Positions 53,790-61,825 of a stretch of 64,000 nucleotides of DNA are shown piece after piece. Numbering within the stretch: position 1 is the first letter of the stretch; each line of letters opens with the position of its first letter. The translations under genes and the position numbers were made by a program. A model generated the notes under the pieces. It searched no databases and had not been told where the DNA came from. It was given only the letters and a program-made list of their open reading frames with translations. Source of the DNA: Arthrobacter liuii (GTDB taxonomy: Bacteria > Actinomycetota > Actinomycetes > Actinomycetales > Micrococcaceae); contig NZ_BMFW01000001.1 in the NCBI RefSeq assembly GCF_014639275.1, forward strand, positions 362,983 to 426,982, written 5' to 3'.

Positions 53790-54614
53790 TCAGGCGAAGG
53801 CCTTGACCAGCTCCTCGCTCTTCTCCCACAGCCCCCGCGCCAGCTCGGCGTCGTACGCCTGCGGGTTGGCCTTGGCCAGGGCACGCTTGGCGTAGTAGGC
53901 GCCGGAGATCCAGTCCGTGCCGGCTGTGCCGTTGATGAGCCAGAGCATGGTGTCGGCACCCTGGTCCGGGCTGAGCATGAAGCGGTTCAGCAAGGTGGTG
54001 TACGCATGCCGGAAGGGGCTGGAGGACTCCGCGGCGAAGTTGGTGCGGACCACGCCCGGGTGGAATGCCGCCGTCGTGATTCCCCGGTCGTGGAAGCGGC
54101 GGTGCAGCTCCGAGGTGAAAAGGATGTTCGCGAGCTTGCCCGTACCGTAGGCGCGGTTGGTGCTGTACCCGTGCCCGGCGGTGAGGTCGAAGAGGTCCAC
54201 CTTGCCGAAGTTGTTGGCGGCGCTGGAGGTGTTGATCACCTTGGCCTTGCTGGCGGTGAGCGTGTCCATCAGCAAGGTGGTGAGCAGGAACGGTGCCAGG
54301 TGGTTGACCTGGAACGTCGATTCGTTGCCGTCCACGGTGAGCGTCCGCTTGCCCATGATCCCACCGGCATTGTTGGCTAAGACGTCGATGCGCGGGTAGT
54401 TCGCTTTCAGTTTCTCCGCAAGATCCCGGACCTGCGCCAGGTCGGCGAAGTCAGCCAGATAATGCTCCGCGGCGATGTCTCCGGCAAGGGCACGGGTCTT
54501 TCCAGCGGAACGGCCGACGACGACCACCTGCTCCCCTGCCTTGGCCAGCGTCCGCGCGGCGGCCGCTCCGATGCCGTCGCTGGCGCCGGTGATCACAATG
54601 GTGCGAGGAGTCAA
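53790..54614 (-). CDS. Short-chain dehydrogenase/reductase
   Basis: A 274-residue SDR. It has the cofactor motif TGASDGIG at the N-terminus, NNAGG, the Ser of INTSSAANN and the catalytic Tyr-Lys in AYGTGK. It resembles the WW-domain-oxidoreductase/retinol dehydrogenase-like group. I choose the TTG at 54612-54614 (MTPRTIVITG) because AAAGGA lies upstream; a GTG 10 codons earlier is the other option. Substrate unknown. Confidence 0.85.
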   Translation of the reverse strand: MTPRTIVITGASDGIGAAAARTLAKAGEQVVVVGRSAGKTRALAGDIAAEHYLADFADLAQVRDLAEKLKANYPRIDVLANNAGGIMGKRTLTVDGNESTFQVNHLAPFLLTTLLMDTLTASKAKVINTSSAANNFGKVDLFDLTAGHGYSTNRAYGTGKLANILFTSELHRRFHDRGITTAAFHPGVVRTNFAAESSSPFRHAYTTLLNRFMLSPDQGADTMLWLINGTAGTDWISGAYYAKRALAKANPQAYDAELARGLWEKSEELVKAFA

Positions 54615-54672
54615 GGGGTGTCCTTTGGTCGGCGGGTGGCGCACCCGGACGGCACACCATCGGGCATAACGA

Positions 54673-54710
54673 CGGCGGGGCGGCCGGTGTTCCCACCATC
54701 CGCCCCGCCG
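54673..54710 (-). terminator. Terminator of the gluconate operon
   Basis: Perfect 11-bp stem CGGCGGGGCGG (54673-54683 with 54700-54710) and a 16-base loop, 18 bases beyond the gntP stop. Confidence 0.8.
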
Positions 54711-54728
54711 CTGCTTGGTTGGCAGAGG

Positions 54729-56132
54729 TCAGCCCGCCACACCGGCCACCAGGAAGATGCCCGCGGCGACCGCGAAGCCCATCACGCCGATCAGGGTTTC
54801 CATCACGGTCCAGGTCTTCAGGGTGGTCTTGACATCCATGCCGAAGAAGCGGCCCACCATCCAGAATCCTGCGTCGTTCACGTGGGATGCCACCACGGAT
54901 CCGGCGGCGCAGGCGATGACCACCGCCGCGACCTGCATCCCGTTCAGTCCCGCCACCGCCACGCCGGGAGCGATCAGGCCCGCGGTGGTGGTCAGGGCCA
55001 CGGTCGCTGAACCCTGGGCGACGCGGAGGATGGCGGAGATCAGGAAGCCGGCGAGGATCAGCGGGATGCCCAGGTTGCCCAGGACGTCCGCCAACGCTTT
55101 GCCGATGCCTGACGTGCGGAGTACACCGCCGAACATGCCGCCGGCGCCGGTGATCAGGATGACGGAGCAGACGGGCCCCAGCGAGGATTCAAGCAGGTTT
55201 TCCAGGACACCGTTGTGGATGCCGCGGCGGGTGCCCAGGACATACATCGCCACGAAAACGGTGATGAGCAGCGCCACAGGTGTTTCACCCAGGGTGCGCA
55301 GGACCTGGAACCACTGCTCGTTTTTGACTGAAGCTGGCAGGACGCCGGAGGACGCCAGGGTGTTCAGCCCGGTGTTGATGAAGATCAGCGCGAGCGGCAG
55401 GAGCAGCAGGCCAACAATGGTGCGGAATCGCGGCGGGTGGGATTCCGCCTCGGCGGTGGCGTGGCCCAGGATTTCGGGGACGGGAAGGACCAGCTTCTTG
55501 CCGGTCCACAGGCCGTAGAGGTAGGCGGTGAGGTACCACGTGGGGATGGCGGTGATGAGGCCTGCGATCATGACCAGGCCGATGTTCGCTTCGAAGAATG
55601 CCGACGCCGAAACCGGGCCGGGGTGCGGCGGGAGGTAGATGTGCATGACGGAGAACGCGCCGGCGGCAGGGAGGCCGTAGCGCAGCACTCCCCCGCCCAG
55701 GCGGTGGGCCACCGCAAAGACCACCGGCAGCATGACCACCAGGCCGGCGTCGAAGAAGATGGGGAAGCCGAAGATCAAGGAGGCCAGGCCCAGCGCGAAG
55801 GGGGCGCGCTTCTCACCGAAGATGCCGATCATGTAATCGGCCAGGACCTTGGCGCCGCCGCTGGTCTCCACGATCCGGCCAAGCATGGCACCCAGGCCCA
55901 CCAGCAAAGCCACCGTGCCCAACGTGGTTCCAAAGCCGTCGATTAGCACCGGCACCACCTTGTTGGCGGGAATGCCGGTGGCGAAGGCGGTGGCCAGGCT
56001 GACGAGGATCAGCGCAAGCAATGCGTGCAGCCGCAGCCGGATGATGAGGAACAGCAGCACAAGAATCGCTGTCGCGGCGATGAGCAGCAGCGGGCCTGCG
56101 CCCAGCGTCTGGGTCCATCCTTCGATGGTCAT
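54729..56132 (-). CDS. gntP: Gluconate:H+ symporter
   Basis: A 467-residue GntP-family permease with 12 to 14 helices. It has the family stretches FGTTLGTVALLVGLGAMLGRIVE and LPPHPGPVSASAFF, and ends SHVNDAGFWMVGRFFGM. An AAAGGAG site precedes ATG 56132. It follows gntK by 35 bases on the same strand; together they import and phosphorylate gluconate. Confidence 0.95.
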   Translation of the reverse strand: MTIEGWTQTLGAGPLLLIAATAILVLLFLIIRLRLHALLALILVSLATAFATGIPANKVVPVLIDGFGTTLGTVALLVGLGAMLGRIVETSGGAKVLADYMIGIFGEKRAPFALGLASLIFGFPIFFDAGLVVMLPVVFAVAHRLGGGVLRYGLPAAGAFSVMHIYLPPHPGPVSASAFFEANIGLVMIAGLITAIPTWYLTAYLYGLWTGKKLVLPVPEILGHATAEAESHPPRFRTIVGLLLLPLALIFINTGLNTLASSGVLPASVKNEQWFQVLRTLGETPVALLITVFVAMYVLGTRRGIHNGVLENLLESSLGPVCSVILITGAGGMFGGVLRTSGIGKALADVLGNLGIPLILAGFLISAILRVAQGSATVALTTTAGLIAPGVAVAGLNGMQVAAVVIACAAGSVVASHVNDAGFWMVGRFFGMDVKTTLKTWTVMETLIGVMGFAVAAGIFLVAGVAG

Positions 56133-56167
56133 GGTTCTCCTTTGAAACAGGGTTGGGGATTGTGGGG

Positions 56168-56713
56168 TCAGGACGCTCGGGGCGCCTGGCCGGCGGGGAG
56201 GTTGAGGGCCTGCACGACGGCGGCGACCAGCTCTTCGGGTGCAGGCGAGATGTCCAGGCGGAGGCTGCCGGCGTCGAGCTCCTTTGGGGTGAGCGGCTCA
56301 AGGGTGGCCAGCTGGCTGGGCAGCAGGGTAGGCGGCATGAAATGCCCTTCCCGGCCCTGCATCCGCTGGCTGATCAGCTCCGCCCCGCCGTCAAGGTGGA
56401 GGAAGACCACCCGGCCATCGGCGCTGGACAGCAGTTCGCGGTAACCCCGTTTGAGCGCGGAGCAGGTAAGGACGGTGCTCTCGCCTCCAGCCGCCTGGGC
56501 GGTCATCCAATCGCGGATCTCCTCCAGCCACGGCCAGCGGTCCTCATCCTGGAGGGGAACGCCCTGGCTCATTTTGGCGATGTTGGCCGCAGGGTGGAAT
56601 TCGTCGGCCTCGGCGCAGGCCCAGCCCAGCTGCTGTGAGAGGGCCGCCGCCAGCGTGGACTTGCCGGAACCGGCGACGCCCATGACCACAAGGTGAGTGG
56701 CTGGATACTGCAT
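56168..56713 (-). CDS. gntK: Gluconokinase
   Basis: Phosphorylates gluconate to 6-phosphogluconate for the pentose phosphate pathway. The 181-residue GntK-type kinase has the P-loop MGVAGSGKSTLAAAL (residues 10-24), EADEFHPAANIAKMSQGVPL, and CSALKRGYRELL. The start is ATG 56711-56713, with GGAGG seven bases upstream. The open frame extends upstream through the operator region but lacks similarity there. Confidence 0.95.
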   Translation of the reverse strand: MQYPATHLVVMGVAGSGKSTLAAALSQQLGWACAEADEFHPAANIAKMSQGVPLQDEDRWPWLEEIRDWMTAQAAGGESTVLTCSALKRGYRELLSSADGRVVFLHLDGGAELISQRMQGREGHFMPPTLLPSQLATLEPLTPKELDAGSLRLDISPAPEELVAAVVQALNLPAGQAPRAS

Positions 56714-56789
56714 GTCATACCTCCGGAGAAGACGTCGTTGGCTTTCGAAGAAGCTCGCTGGGGGACCGATGTTGTCCGGGCCAGACGAT

Positions 56790-56846
56790 AAGGTATCACC
56801 TTTTTGATCCAAAGATGCTATCTATTTGAGTCATAAGTCATACCTT
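56790..56846. promoter_or_regulatory. Divergent promoter and candidate GntR operators
   Basis: AAGGTATCAC at 56790-56799 and GTCATACCTT at 56837-56846 form an inverted pair differing at one position. They flank an AT-rich core between gntK and the divergent gntR-type gene. The placement fits binding of the neighbouring regulator to both promoters. Confidence 0.55.
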
Positions 56847-56904
56847 TGCTTGCTGCGTGGGTATCCTTGTACTGCGCAGCGGCGCGGAAGCGAACGGGGA
56901 AAGA

Positions 56905-57639
56905 ATGTCGACGGCGACAGTCCAGGATGGCGATGAAGGGCACGACGGCGGGTACTCCCCTGCCATGCATGGACGGGTGTTGGAGGCGGTGGGCGTTGCC
57001 ATCGCCTCCGGCCAGCTCGCTCCGGGGAGCAGGCTGACCCTTGAGGGGCTGCAGCAGGAGTACGGGATCTCCCGGACCGTTGCCCGGGACACCATGAAGG
57101 TTTTGGAGTCGATGAACCTGGTCTATCCGCGGCGCCGGGTGGGCATCGTGGTGCAGGAACGTTCGTTATGGAACGTGTTCGACCCGAAGCTGGTGCGGTG
57201 GCGGCTGGCCTCGGACCGGCGGGACCTGCAGTACAGCAGCCTGACCGAGCTGCGCATCGCCGTCGAACCCATTGCTGCTGCCGGCGCGGCACGCCGGGCC
57301 AGTGCCGCGGAGCGGGCACAGCTCGTGTCCCTGGCCGCTGACCTCCGCAGGGTAGGTGGGGCCGGTGACCTGCAGGCCTTCCTGGCCGCCGACATCGCGT
57401 TCCATCAGTTGCTGCTGCGAAGCTGCGGCAACGAGATGTTCCGTGCACTGGAGGGGATGGTGGCTGAGGTGCTGACCAGCCGTACCCGGCAAGGGCTCAT
57501 GCCGTTCAAGCCGAGGGACGAGGCGCTGCAGGCACACGAGGATGTTGCTGCGGCCGTGGCCGGCGGGGACACTGCCCTGGCTGAACGGGCCATGCACCAC
57601 ATCCTCGACGAAGTGCGCGAGGCGATGGGGCTGCACTGA
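56905..57639 (+). CDS. GntR-family (FCD) regulator of gluconate use
   Basis: A 244-residue repressor-type protein. The winged helix (about residues 20-90) contains LTLEGLQQEYGISRTVARDTMKVLE-like recognition helices and ends VYPRRRVGIVV. The FCD effector domain (about 100-235) has the metal-binding pattern DIAFHQLLLRSCGN and later His residues in EDV and MHHIL. It is divergent from gntK-gntP, which it most likely controls. The start is ATG 56905. Confidence 0.92.
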   Translation: MSTATVQDGDEGHDGGYSPAMHGRVLEAVGVAIASGQLAPGSRLTLEGLQQEYGISRTVARDTMKVLESMNLVYPRRRVGIVVQERSLWNVFDPKLVRWRLASDRRDLQYSSLTELRIAVEPIAAAGAARRASAAERAQLVSLAADLRRVGGAGDLQAFLAADIAFHQLLLRSCGNEMFRALEGMVAEVLTSRTRQGLMPFKPRDEALQAHEDVAAAVAGGDTALAERAMHHILDEVREAMGLH

Positions 57640-57656
57640 ACCGGTTTAAATCGCAT

Positions 57657-57688
57657 GGTCCGGCCGGGGCAAGTGCCCCAACCGGACC
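57657..57688. terminator. Terminator between the GntR and cupredoxin genes
   Basis: Stem GGTCCGG plus GGGGCA paired with TGCCCC plus CCGGACC, two-base loop, between convergent genes 18 bases after the regulator stop. Confidence 0.8.
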
Positions 57689-57702
57689 GTGTGTGGTCGG
57701 TG

Positions 57703-58656
57703 TTAGTCGACCACTTTCACCTTGCCCACCATGCCCATGTAGTCATGGAGTGCGCAGATGTAGTCAAACGTTCCTTCCGTCTTGAAGGTCACCGCGAACT
57801 CCCCGCCCGGAGGAATGATCCCCGAGTTGAGGTCGCCGCCGGTGAAATTCGTCGGCGTGCCGGACGGGGCGAAAACGTTCGCCGGTTCAGCGCCAAAAGT
57901 GACCGTATGGGGTGCGCCCATGCCGGTATTGGCGAAGACGACCGTCTCGCCCACGTGCACTGTTACGGTGGGCCGGACGAAGCGCATGACCATCGCGACG
58001 CCGTCGTCACCCCCGGCGATTACCCTGTGGTTGGTGGCCTGTTCAGCCAGTTCGGCGTCGAGTTCGCGTCCGTCCCGAAGGATGGACCGCGCCTCGGCCC
58101 GCGATGACCGGTTGTAGTCGGCCTGGCTGTACGGGTACTCCGTGCCCTGGCCGCGGACGTGGACTGTCCCCTTCATCATCTCGCCGTGAACCAGGCAGTA
58201 ATAGGTGAAGTCACCCTCGCTCGGGAACTTAAGGCTGTAGTCCCGCGCGTCCGGGAAACCAGGCACGTCCACGTTGGCCAGGATGCCCGAGTTGTAGTAC
58301 GAATGCCCGTCGTAGCTGTCCCCTCCACGCTTCAGCAACTCATCGTTGCTGAACGGATTGAACGGTTCCAGCGCCTGGCCTGATGCCAGGAATGTCACCG
58401 TATGGATTTCTGCCGAGTTCGCCTCCCACGTGATGGTGTCCTGCTCATTGATAAAGATTTCCGAGGGGAGGAACGACATGCCCTGGATTTCCTGGTCGCG
58501 GGACTCGGAGCCCACCTGCACCAGCCACGTCCGGTGACCCCACGCGCCCGCCGAGGCGGGGACGGCTGCGGCCATGGGGGCCAGCAGCGCAACAGCGAAT
58601 GCAACGATTAACGCCAGTTTCTTGGATCTCGGGTTGATTCCCCAAATGTGCTTCAT
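57703..58656 (-). CDS. Secreted protein with two plastocyanin-like copper domains
   Basis: A 317-residue exported protein. After a signal peptide (1 to about 36) come two cupredoxin domains. The first (about 40-165) has His in IHTVTFL and Cys-His-Met in YYCLVHGEMMKG. The second (about 215-317) has His in PHTVTFG and Cys-His-Met in YICALHDYMGM. Both type 1 copper sites look complete, so it may carry electrons or store copper outside the cell. Its redox partner is unknown. Confidence 0.88.
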   Translation of the reverse strand: MKHIWGINPRSKKLALIVAFAVALLAPMAAAVPASAGAWGHRTWLVQVGSESRDQEIQGMSFLPSEIFINEQDTITWEANSAEIHTVTFLASGQALEPFNPFSNDELLKRGGDSYDGHSYYNSGILANVDVPGFPDARDYSLKFPSEGDFTYYCLVHGEMMKGTVHVRGQGTEYPYSQADYNRSSRAEARSILRDGRELDAELAEQATNHRVIAGGDDGVAMVMRFVRPTVTVHVGETVVFANTGMGAPHTVTFGAEPANVFAPSGTPTNFTGGDLNSGIIPPGGEFAVTFKTEGTFDYICALHDYMGMVGKVKVVD

Positions 58657-59112
58657 AGCAATGCTCTCTTGAACGGCAATCTGCCAAAGGCCGATGTACA
58701 GCTGTGGCCGGTCAACTCATTGCTTGATGGGCCGAACTGGCCACAATCTTTCGGAGTGAAGGTGCCGGCCGCCGATGCCGGGGAGCAGAGGCAGCCGGTG
58801 CCGGCCCGTCGTCGTGCCGGACATGCACCACCCCAACTGGTGACGCGCAGGTTGGATTTTATTCTCCAGACGCCGCCGCGGGCGCGGCTATCACGCCGCG
58901 GGAGGACGCAATACAAGATTGCTCCTTCAACTGAATTTTGTCGAGGCCTGCCGTTGTTGCGGATTTACCCTGTTCACGCTGCTGGCGTGCCAGCCATTGA
59001 GGCCATGGCCGCCGCGATCAGGAACTGGCACACCCGGGTTAAGAAAAAGCAGGGCCTGCCGAAGAACGGCAAGCCCTGCTTGGAAACCTAACGGTCCCGG
59101 AACCCTAAGAAA
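58657..59112. other. Gap between the cupredoxin gene and cspA
   Basis: This 456-base stretch must hold the cupredoxin promoter on its left. At its right end is the cspA terminator (59043-59081). The plus-strand open frame across it lacks a ribosome site and family similarity, and I do not support it as a gene. Confidence 0.55.
59043..59081 (-). terminator. Intrinsic terminator of cspA
   Basis: Stem AAGCAGGGC with its complement, plus an inner TGCCG/CGGCA stem, followed by TTTTTCTT on the minus strand, 31 bases beyond the cspA stop. Confidence 0.88.
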
Positions 59113-59316
59113 TTAGAGAGCCTGGATGTTGGTGGCCTGGGGACCCTTGGGGCCCTGCTCGGTGTCGAAGGAAACCTTCTGGTTCTCTTCGAGGGAGCGG
59201 AAGCCGTTGGAGTTGATCGCAGAGTAGTGCGCGAAAACGTCCTGCGAGGAGTCGTCCGGGGAGATGAAGCCGAAGCCCTTTTCAGCGTTAAACCATTTGA
59301 CGGTACCAGTAGCCAT
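59113..59316 (-). CDS. cspA: Cold-shock protein
   Basis: A 67-residue single CSD nucleic-acid-binding protein starting [18 protein letters not shown] (RNP1 KGFGFI) with RNP2 DVFAHY. Length is typical. It probably acts as an RNA chaperone. GAAGGA lies nine bases before the ATG, and a long AT-richer leader precedes it. Confidence 0.96.
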   Translation of the reverse strand: MATGTVKWFNAEKGFGFISPDDSSQDVFAHYSAINSNGFRSLEENQKVSFDTEQGPKGPQATNIQAL

Positions 59317-59470
59317 TATTTTTGTCCTTCGTGAAGGTGGAGGGAAAATCCCGACTTTCGGGCCCTCCGGCGTGGGGTGTTCAAAAACCGCTACTTCAGA
59401 AAGACACGGACTTTGCGACCGCGCGTACTGCCTGAACTACCAACTGCATAAACACAACAACGTTCACAAC
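59317..59470 (-). promoter_or_regulatory. Probable long 5' leader of cspA
   Basis: The 220 bases upstream of cspA hold no gene and are less GC-rich than the surroundings. A GGCCCGAAAGTCGGG hairpin lies about 40 bases before the start. Long structured leaders are usual for cold-shock genes; the transcript start was not located. Confidence 0.4.
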
Positions 59471-59538
59471 ACTACAGCAGAGCGCTGTCTCCCCCTAACG
59501 CGGAAGCCGACGGGCGCCCAGGCGGGGAGGGCCGCCGG

Positions 59539-60108
59539 CTAACTAACCGTGAATTGGGTGTACATGCCGGCAGCGTAGTGGCCGGGAAGGTTGCAGAGAA
59601 GTTCGTATCGTCCGGGCGGCAGCGTGCGGGTGACCCAGCCCGAGGCGCCGGGCAGGATGCCTTGGCCGGTGCCTTCGGCGCAGGTGCTTGAAGCTTCCCC
59701 GACGCTCCCTGCCTCATCGATGGTCCCGTCCCCGCGGACCTGGCGGCTGCCGGGAGCCTGGTTGCCCTGCAGCGGAAGGACCACCAGTTCATGGCTGATG
59801 GTTCCGGCATTCGTAGCCAGGAAGGAAACCGTGCCGCTGGCCGCTGAACCCCGGTCCGTTGCCATCCGCATGGCGCCGGCCACCATGCCGTTCCGCCTGC
59901 CCATCATGGGGCCCGCCATGTTGGTCAGCGCCACGTTGACCACCGTCCCGGCGAGAGCCGGGGCCACGCACCGGCTCCAGGGTGGAAGACGGCCAGGGCC
60001 TTGGTTCACGGCCCCGGAAAGGCCGATGGCGAGGAGGGACAGGGCGGTCAGAAGAATCACGGATGCGGCCGCGAGGAGGATTTGCCCACGCCGGCCAACA
60101 GCGTTCAT
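59539..60108 (-). CDS. Sulfocyanin-like cupredoxin, membrane-anchored or secreted
   Basis: A 189-residue protein with an N-terminal hydrophobic segment (about residues 9-31) and a single cupredoxin domain. Copper ligands are His in TISHELVVLP and Cys-His-Met in ELLCNLPGHYAAGMY near the C-terminus, the arrangement of sulfocyanins. ATG 60108 overlaps the stop of the SHOCT gene (ATGA), so it is the last gene of that operon. Confidence 0.85.
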   Translation of the reverse strand: MNAVGRRGQILLAAASVILLTALSLLAIGLSGAVNQGPGRLPPWSRCVAPALAGTVVNVALTNMAGPMMGRRNGMVAGAMRMATDRGSAASGTVSFLATNAGTISHELVVLPLQGNQAPGSRQVRGDGTIDEAGSVGEASSTCAEGTGQGILPGASGWVTRTLPPGRYELLCNLPGHYAAGMYTQFTVS

Positions 60109-60359
60109 TCCTGACGGCGGAGCGCCGACCGTCGTGCAGTGAACTCCTGCTCGTCGATCTCCCCCCGCGCGAAGCGCTCACTGAGGATGCGCTCGGCGTC
60201 CAGGTGCGCCGGCCTCGGGGCAGAAGGGCCCGTCCCGGCATGGGGACGCCTGAGGACCAGCACCACCACCGTGACCACGCCGCCCCAGAAGATCAGCATC
60301 ATCACCGCCATGGCCACCCATGCTCCGATGCCCCAGTCGCCACCCCAGCCGTACATCAT
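60105..60359 (-). CDS. SHOCT-domain membrane protein
   Basis: An 84-residue protein. One membrane helix (about residues 12-34) follows a Trp/Gly-rich start (MMYGWGGDWG), and a C-terminal SHOCT motif (ILSERFARGEIDEQEFTARRSAL) follows the linker. AGGAGG lies seven bases before the first ATG (60359). The same frame continues upstream into a remnant of an Nramp transporter gene, which is not part of this protein. Confidence 0.85.
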   Translation of the reverse strand: MMYGWGGDWGIGAWVAMAVMMLIFWGGVVTVVVLVLRRPHAGTGPSAPRPAHLDAERILSERFARGEIDEQEFTARRSALRRQE

Positions 60360-60428
60360 GATCGGACCTCCTGGAGCGAATCTACGGCCGGCCCGGACCC
60401 GGGAACAGGGCCGAACGGCCCGCCTGTG

Positions 60429-60587
60429 CCCGAACAGGATGATCCCCACCACCCCCACGGCCACAACCCACACCAGCGACAGGCCGAAGCGGGAGCCGAC
60501 GACGGCGTTGGTCACCAGGTCCCCGATGTCCACGAACCCGCCGATGGCAGTGACTATCCCGAGCTCGACGCCGAGGAGCCGCTTCAT
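60429..60587 (-). pseudogene. Truncated Nramp (divalent metal transporter) gene fragment
   Basis: About 53 codons from ATG 60587 read like the N-terminus of an Nramp-family Mn2+/Fe2+ transporter (TAIGGFVDIGDLVTNAVVG and the following helix ending VVGIILF). Similarity then stops, and the SHOCT ribosome site follows within 70 bases. A full transporter has about 400 residues, so some 350 codons are missing. The ATG overlaps the stop of the upstream lipoprotein remnant (ATGA), the spacing of an intact operon. Confidence 0.75.
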
Positions 60588-60976
60588 TGGGATCCCACCT
60601 TGCCTTTGAGCTGCTTCGGGGCGTCCTGCGCGTCAGCGAGCGCTTTGTCACCGTCGGGCAGGGAGGGGGTGCCGCCGTCGTTCGCTGCCAGTGTGGTCCA
60701 GCACGTCCAGTGCCTGCTGCTGCGTATCACGGTCCTCCTGCGTGGCCGGCGAGAGCTTCAGGATGGTGCTCCGGCTGGTCTGGATTTCCTTCAGCTCATC
60801 GTCAAGGCTGGTGGAAGTGGCGGCCCGGGTCAGCTTGCCGTCCATGTCCTGCCGGAGGGCGATCCGGGCGTGGCAACCGCAGAGGAACTGTCCTTCACGG
60901 CGGTGGAAACGGACTGGCTGGTGCCGCCGCTGCAGCCGGCCAGGAAGGCGAGTCGGATGCCCCGGATCAATGCCAC
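60584..60976 (-). pseudogene. Frameshifted small lipoprotein gene
   Basis: Three minus-strand frames join into one protein-like sequence. From GTG 60976 the first reads RLAFLAGCSGG (lipobox LAGC) and on to SSSAVAT. The second continues ARIALRQDMDGKLTRAAT to ALDVLDHT. The third continues LAANDGGTPSLPDGDKA to a stop overlapping the Nramp ATG. One missing base at each junction (near 60865 and near 60673) would restore about 130 codons. A TATATT box lies at 60990-60995. Either a real pseudogene or two sequencing errors. Confidence 0.65.
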
Positions 60977-61165
60977 GTGGCAAGGCAGCAATATATTAGT
61001 TGCCGTGAGCTATGTACGGCACTCCTCCGGGAAGTTTGACCTGGTCAGGGATGGACTTATTGCCCGCCGTGCGCTGGCGGAAAAGGACCCTCGACCCCAC
61101 CTGCGAACAGGCATATCCTGCATTCCAGATCCTGCCTATATACCCTGCCACCGGGAGACGAAGCC

Positions 61166-61567
61166 ATGGACATGCCCAAAGCCACTGAGGAAGAGAAAGA
61201 GCGCTTCATGCGCGTGGTTCCCGCGCATCCAGGGGTGGTGGTGAAACCGATGTTCGGCAACCTGGGAGCCTTCGTAAACGGCAACATGTTCGCCGGGCTT
61301 TTCGGTTCCACTATCGGAGTGAAGCTGTCCAGTGAGGACAAGGAGCTGCTGGAGTCCTCCGAGCGGACCGTGGCGTTCGGGCCGGCGGAGCGGCCCATGG
61401 GCGGCTACACCGGACTGCCGGACGTCTGGAATGAAGAGGGCGACGGCGACGAGACCCGGGCGCGCGCGTGGGCCGAGAAAGCGCTGGACTATGTGGCGTC
61501 CCTGCCGCCCAAGGAACCAAAGGAACCCAGAGCCCGCGTACCCAAGGCGCCCCGGGCTCCCAAGTAG
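61166..61567 (+). CDS. TfoX/Sxy N-terminal-domain protein
   Basis: A 133-residue protein whose first 100 residues fit the TfoX N-terminal domain (VVVKPMFGNLGAFVNGNMFAGLFG, then a GYTGLPDVW region). The tail is rich in Pro, Lys and Arg. In gammaproteobacteria TfoX proteins promote competence; in actinomycetes the role of these short forms is unknown. GGGAGA precedes ATG 61166. Confidence 0.85.
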   Translation: MDMPKATEEEKERFMRVVPAHPGVVVKPMFGNLGAFVNGNMFAGLFGSTIGVKLSSEDKELLESSERTVAFGPAERPMGGYTGLPDVWNEEGDGDETRARAWAEKALDYVASLPPKEPKEPRARVPKAPRAPK

Positions 61568-61825
61568 CCGTTGTCCGCTCCGCGGTGTTCGTGCCTGGCT
61601 GCCTTCGCTCAGCCGGTGCTTTTTGTCCTGGGCCGCACGGGCAGCCCGGACGGGCATGGGGACCATGCGGAGCGGGTGGCCGGGCTGCTCCGCGATCACT
61701 GGGACGGGCGGAAGCAACTTCCTAGCTGCCGTCCGGGACCTTTTCCTCTGTTTCTGCGCTGCCCAGGGGACTGCACTGGAGAGGCACATGCAGGAGCCCG
61801 GCAGCTGCCGGAAAGGAGATAAGAC

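Noticed and set aside
58648..59091. 147-residue plus-strand frame upstream of cspA
   Set aside because: Crosses the cspA terminator and the cupredoxin promoter region, with no similarity.
60105..60587. A single 160-residue fusion of an Nramp N-terminus and a SHOCT protein
   Set aside because: A strong AGGAGG site directly before the SHOCT ATG and the ATGA spacing indicate a separate gene; the joined frame looks accidental.
61571..61822. 83-residue plus-strand frame between the TfoX and SRPBCC genes
   Set aside because: No ribosome site and no domain; overlaps the SRPBCC ribosome-site region.
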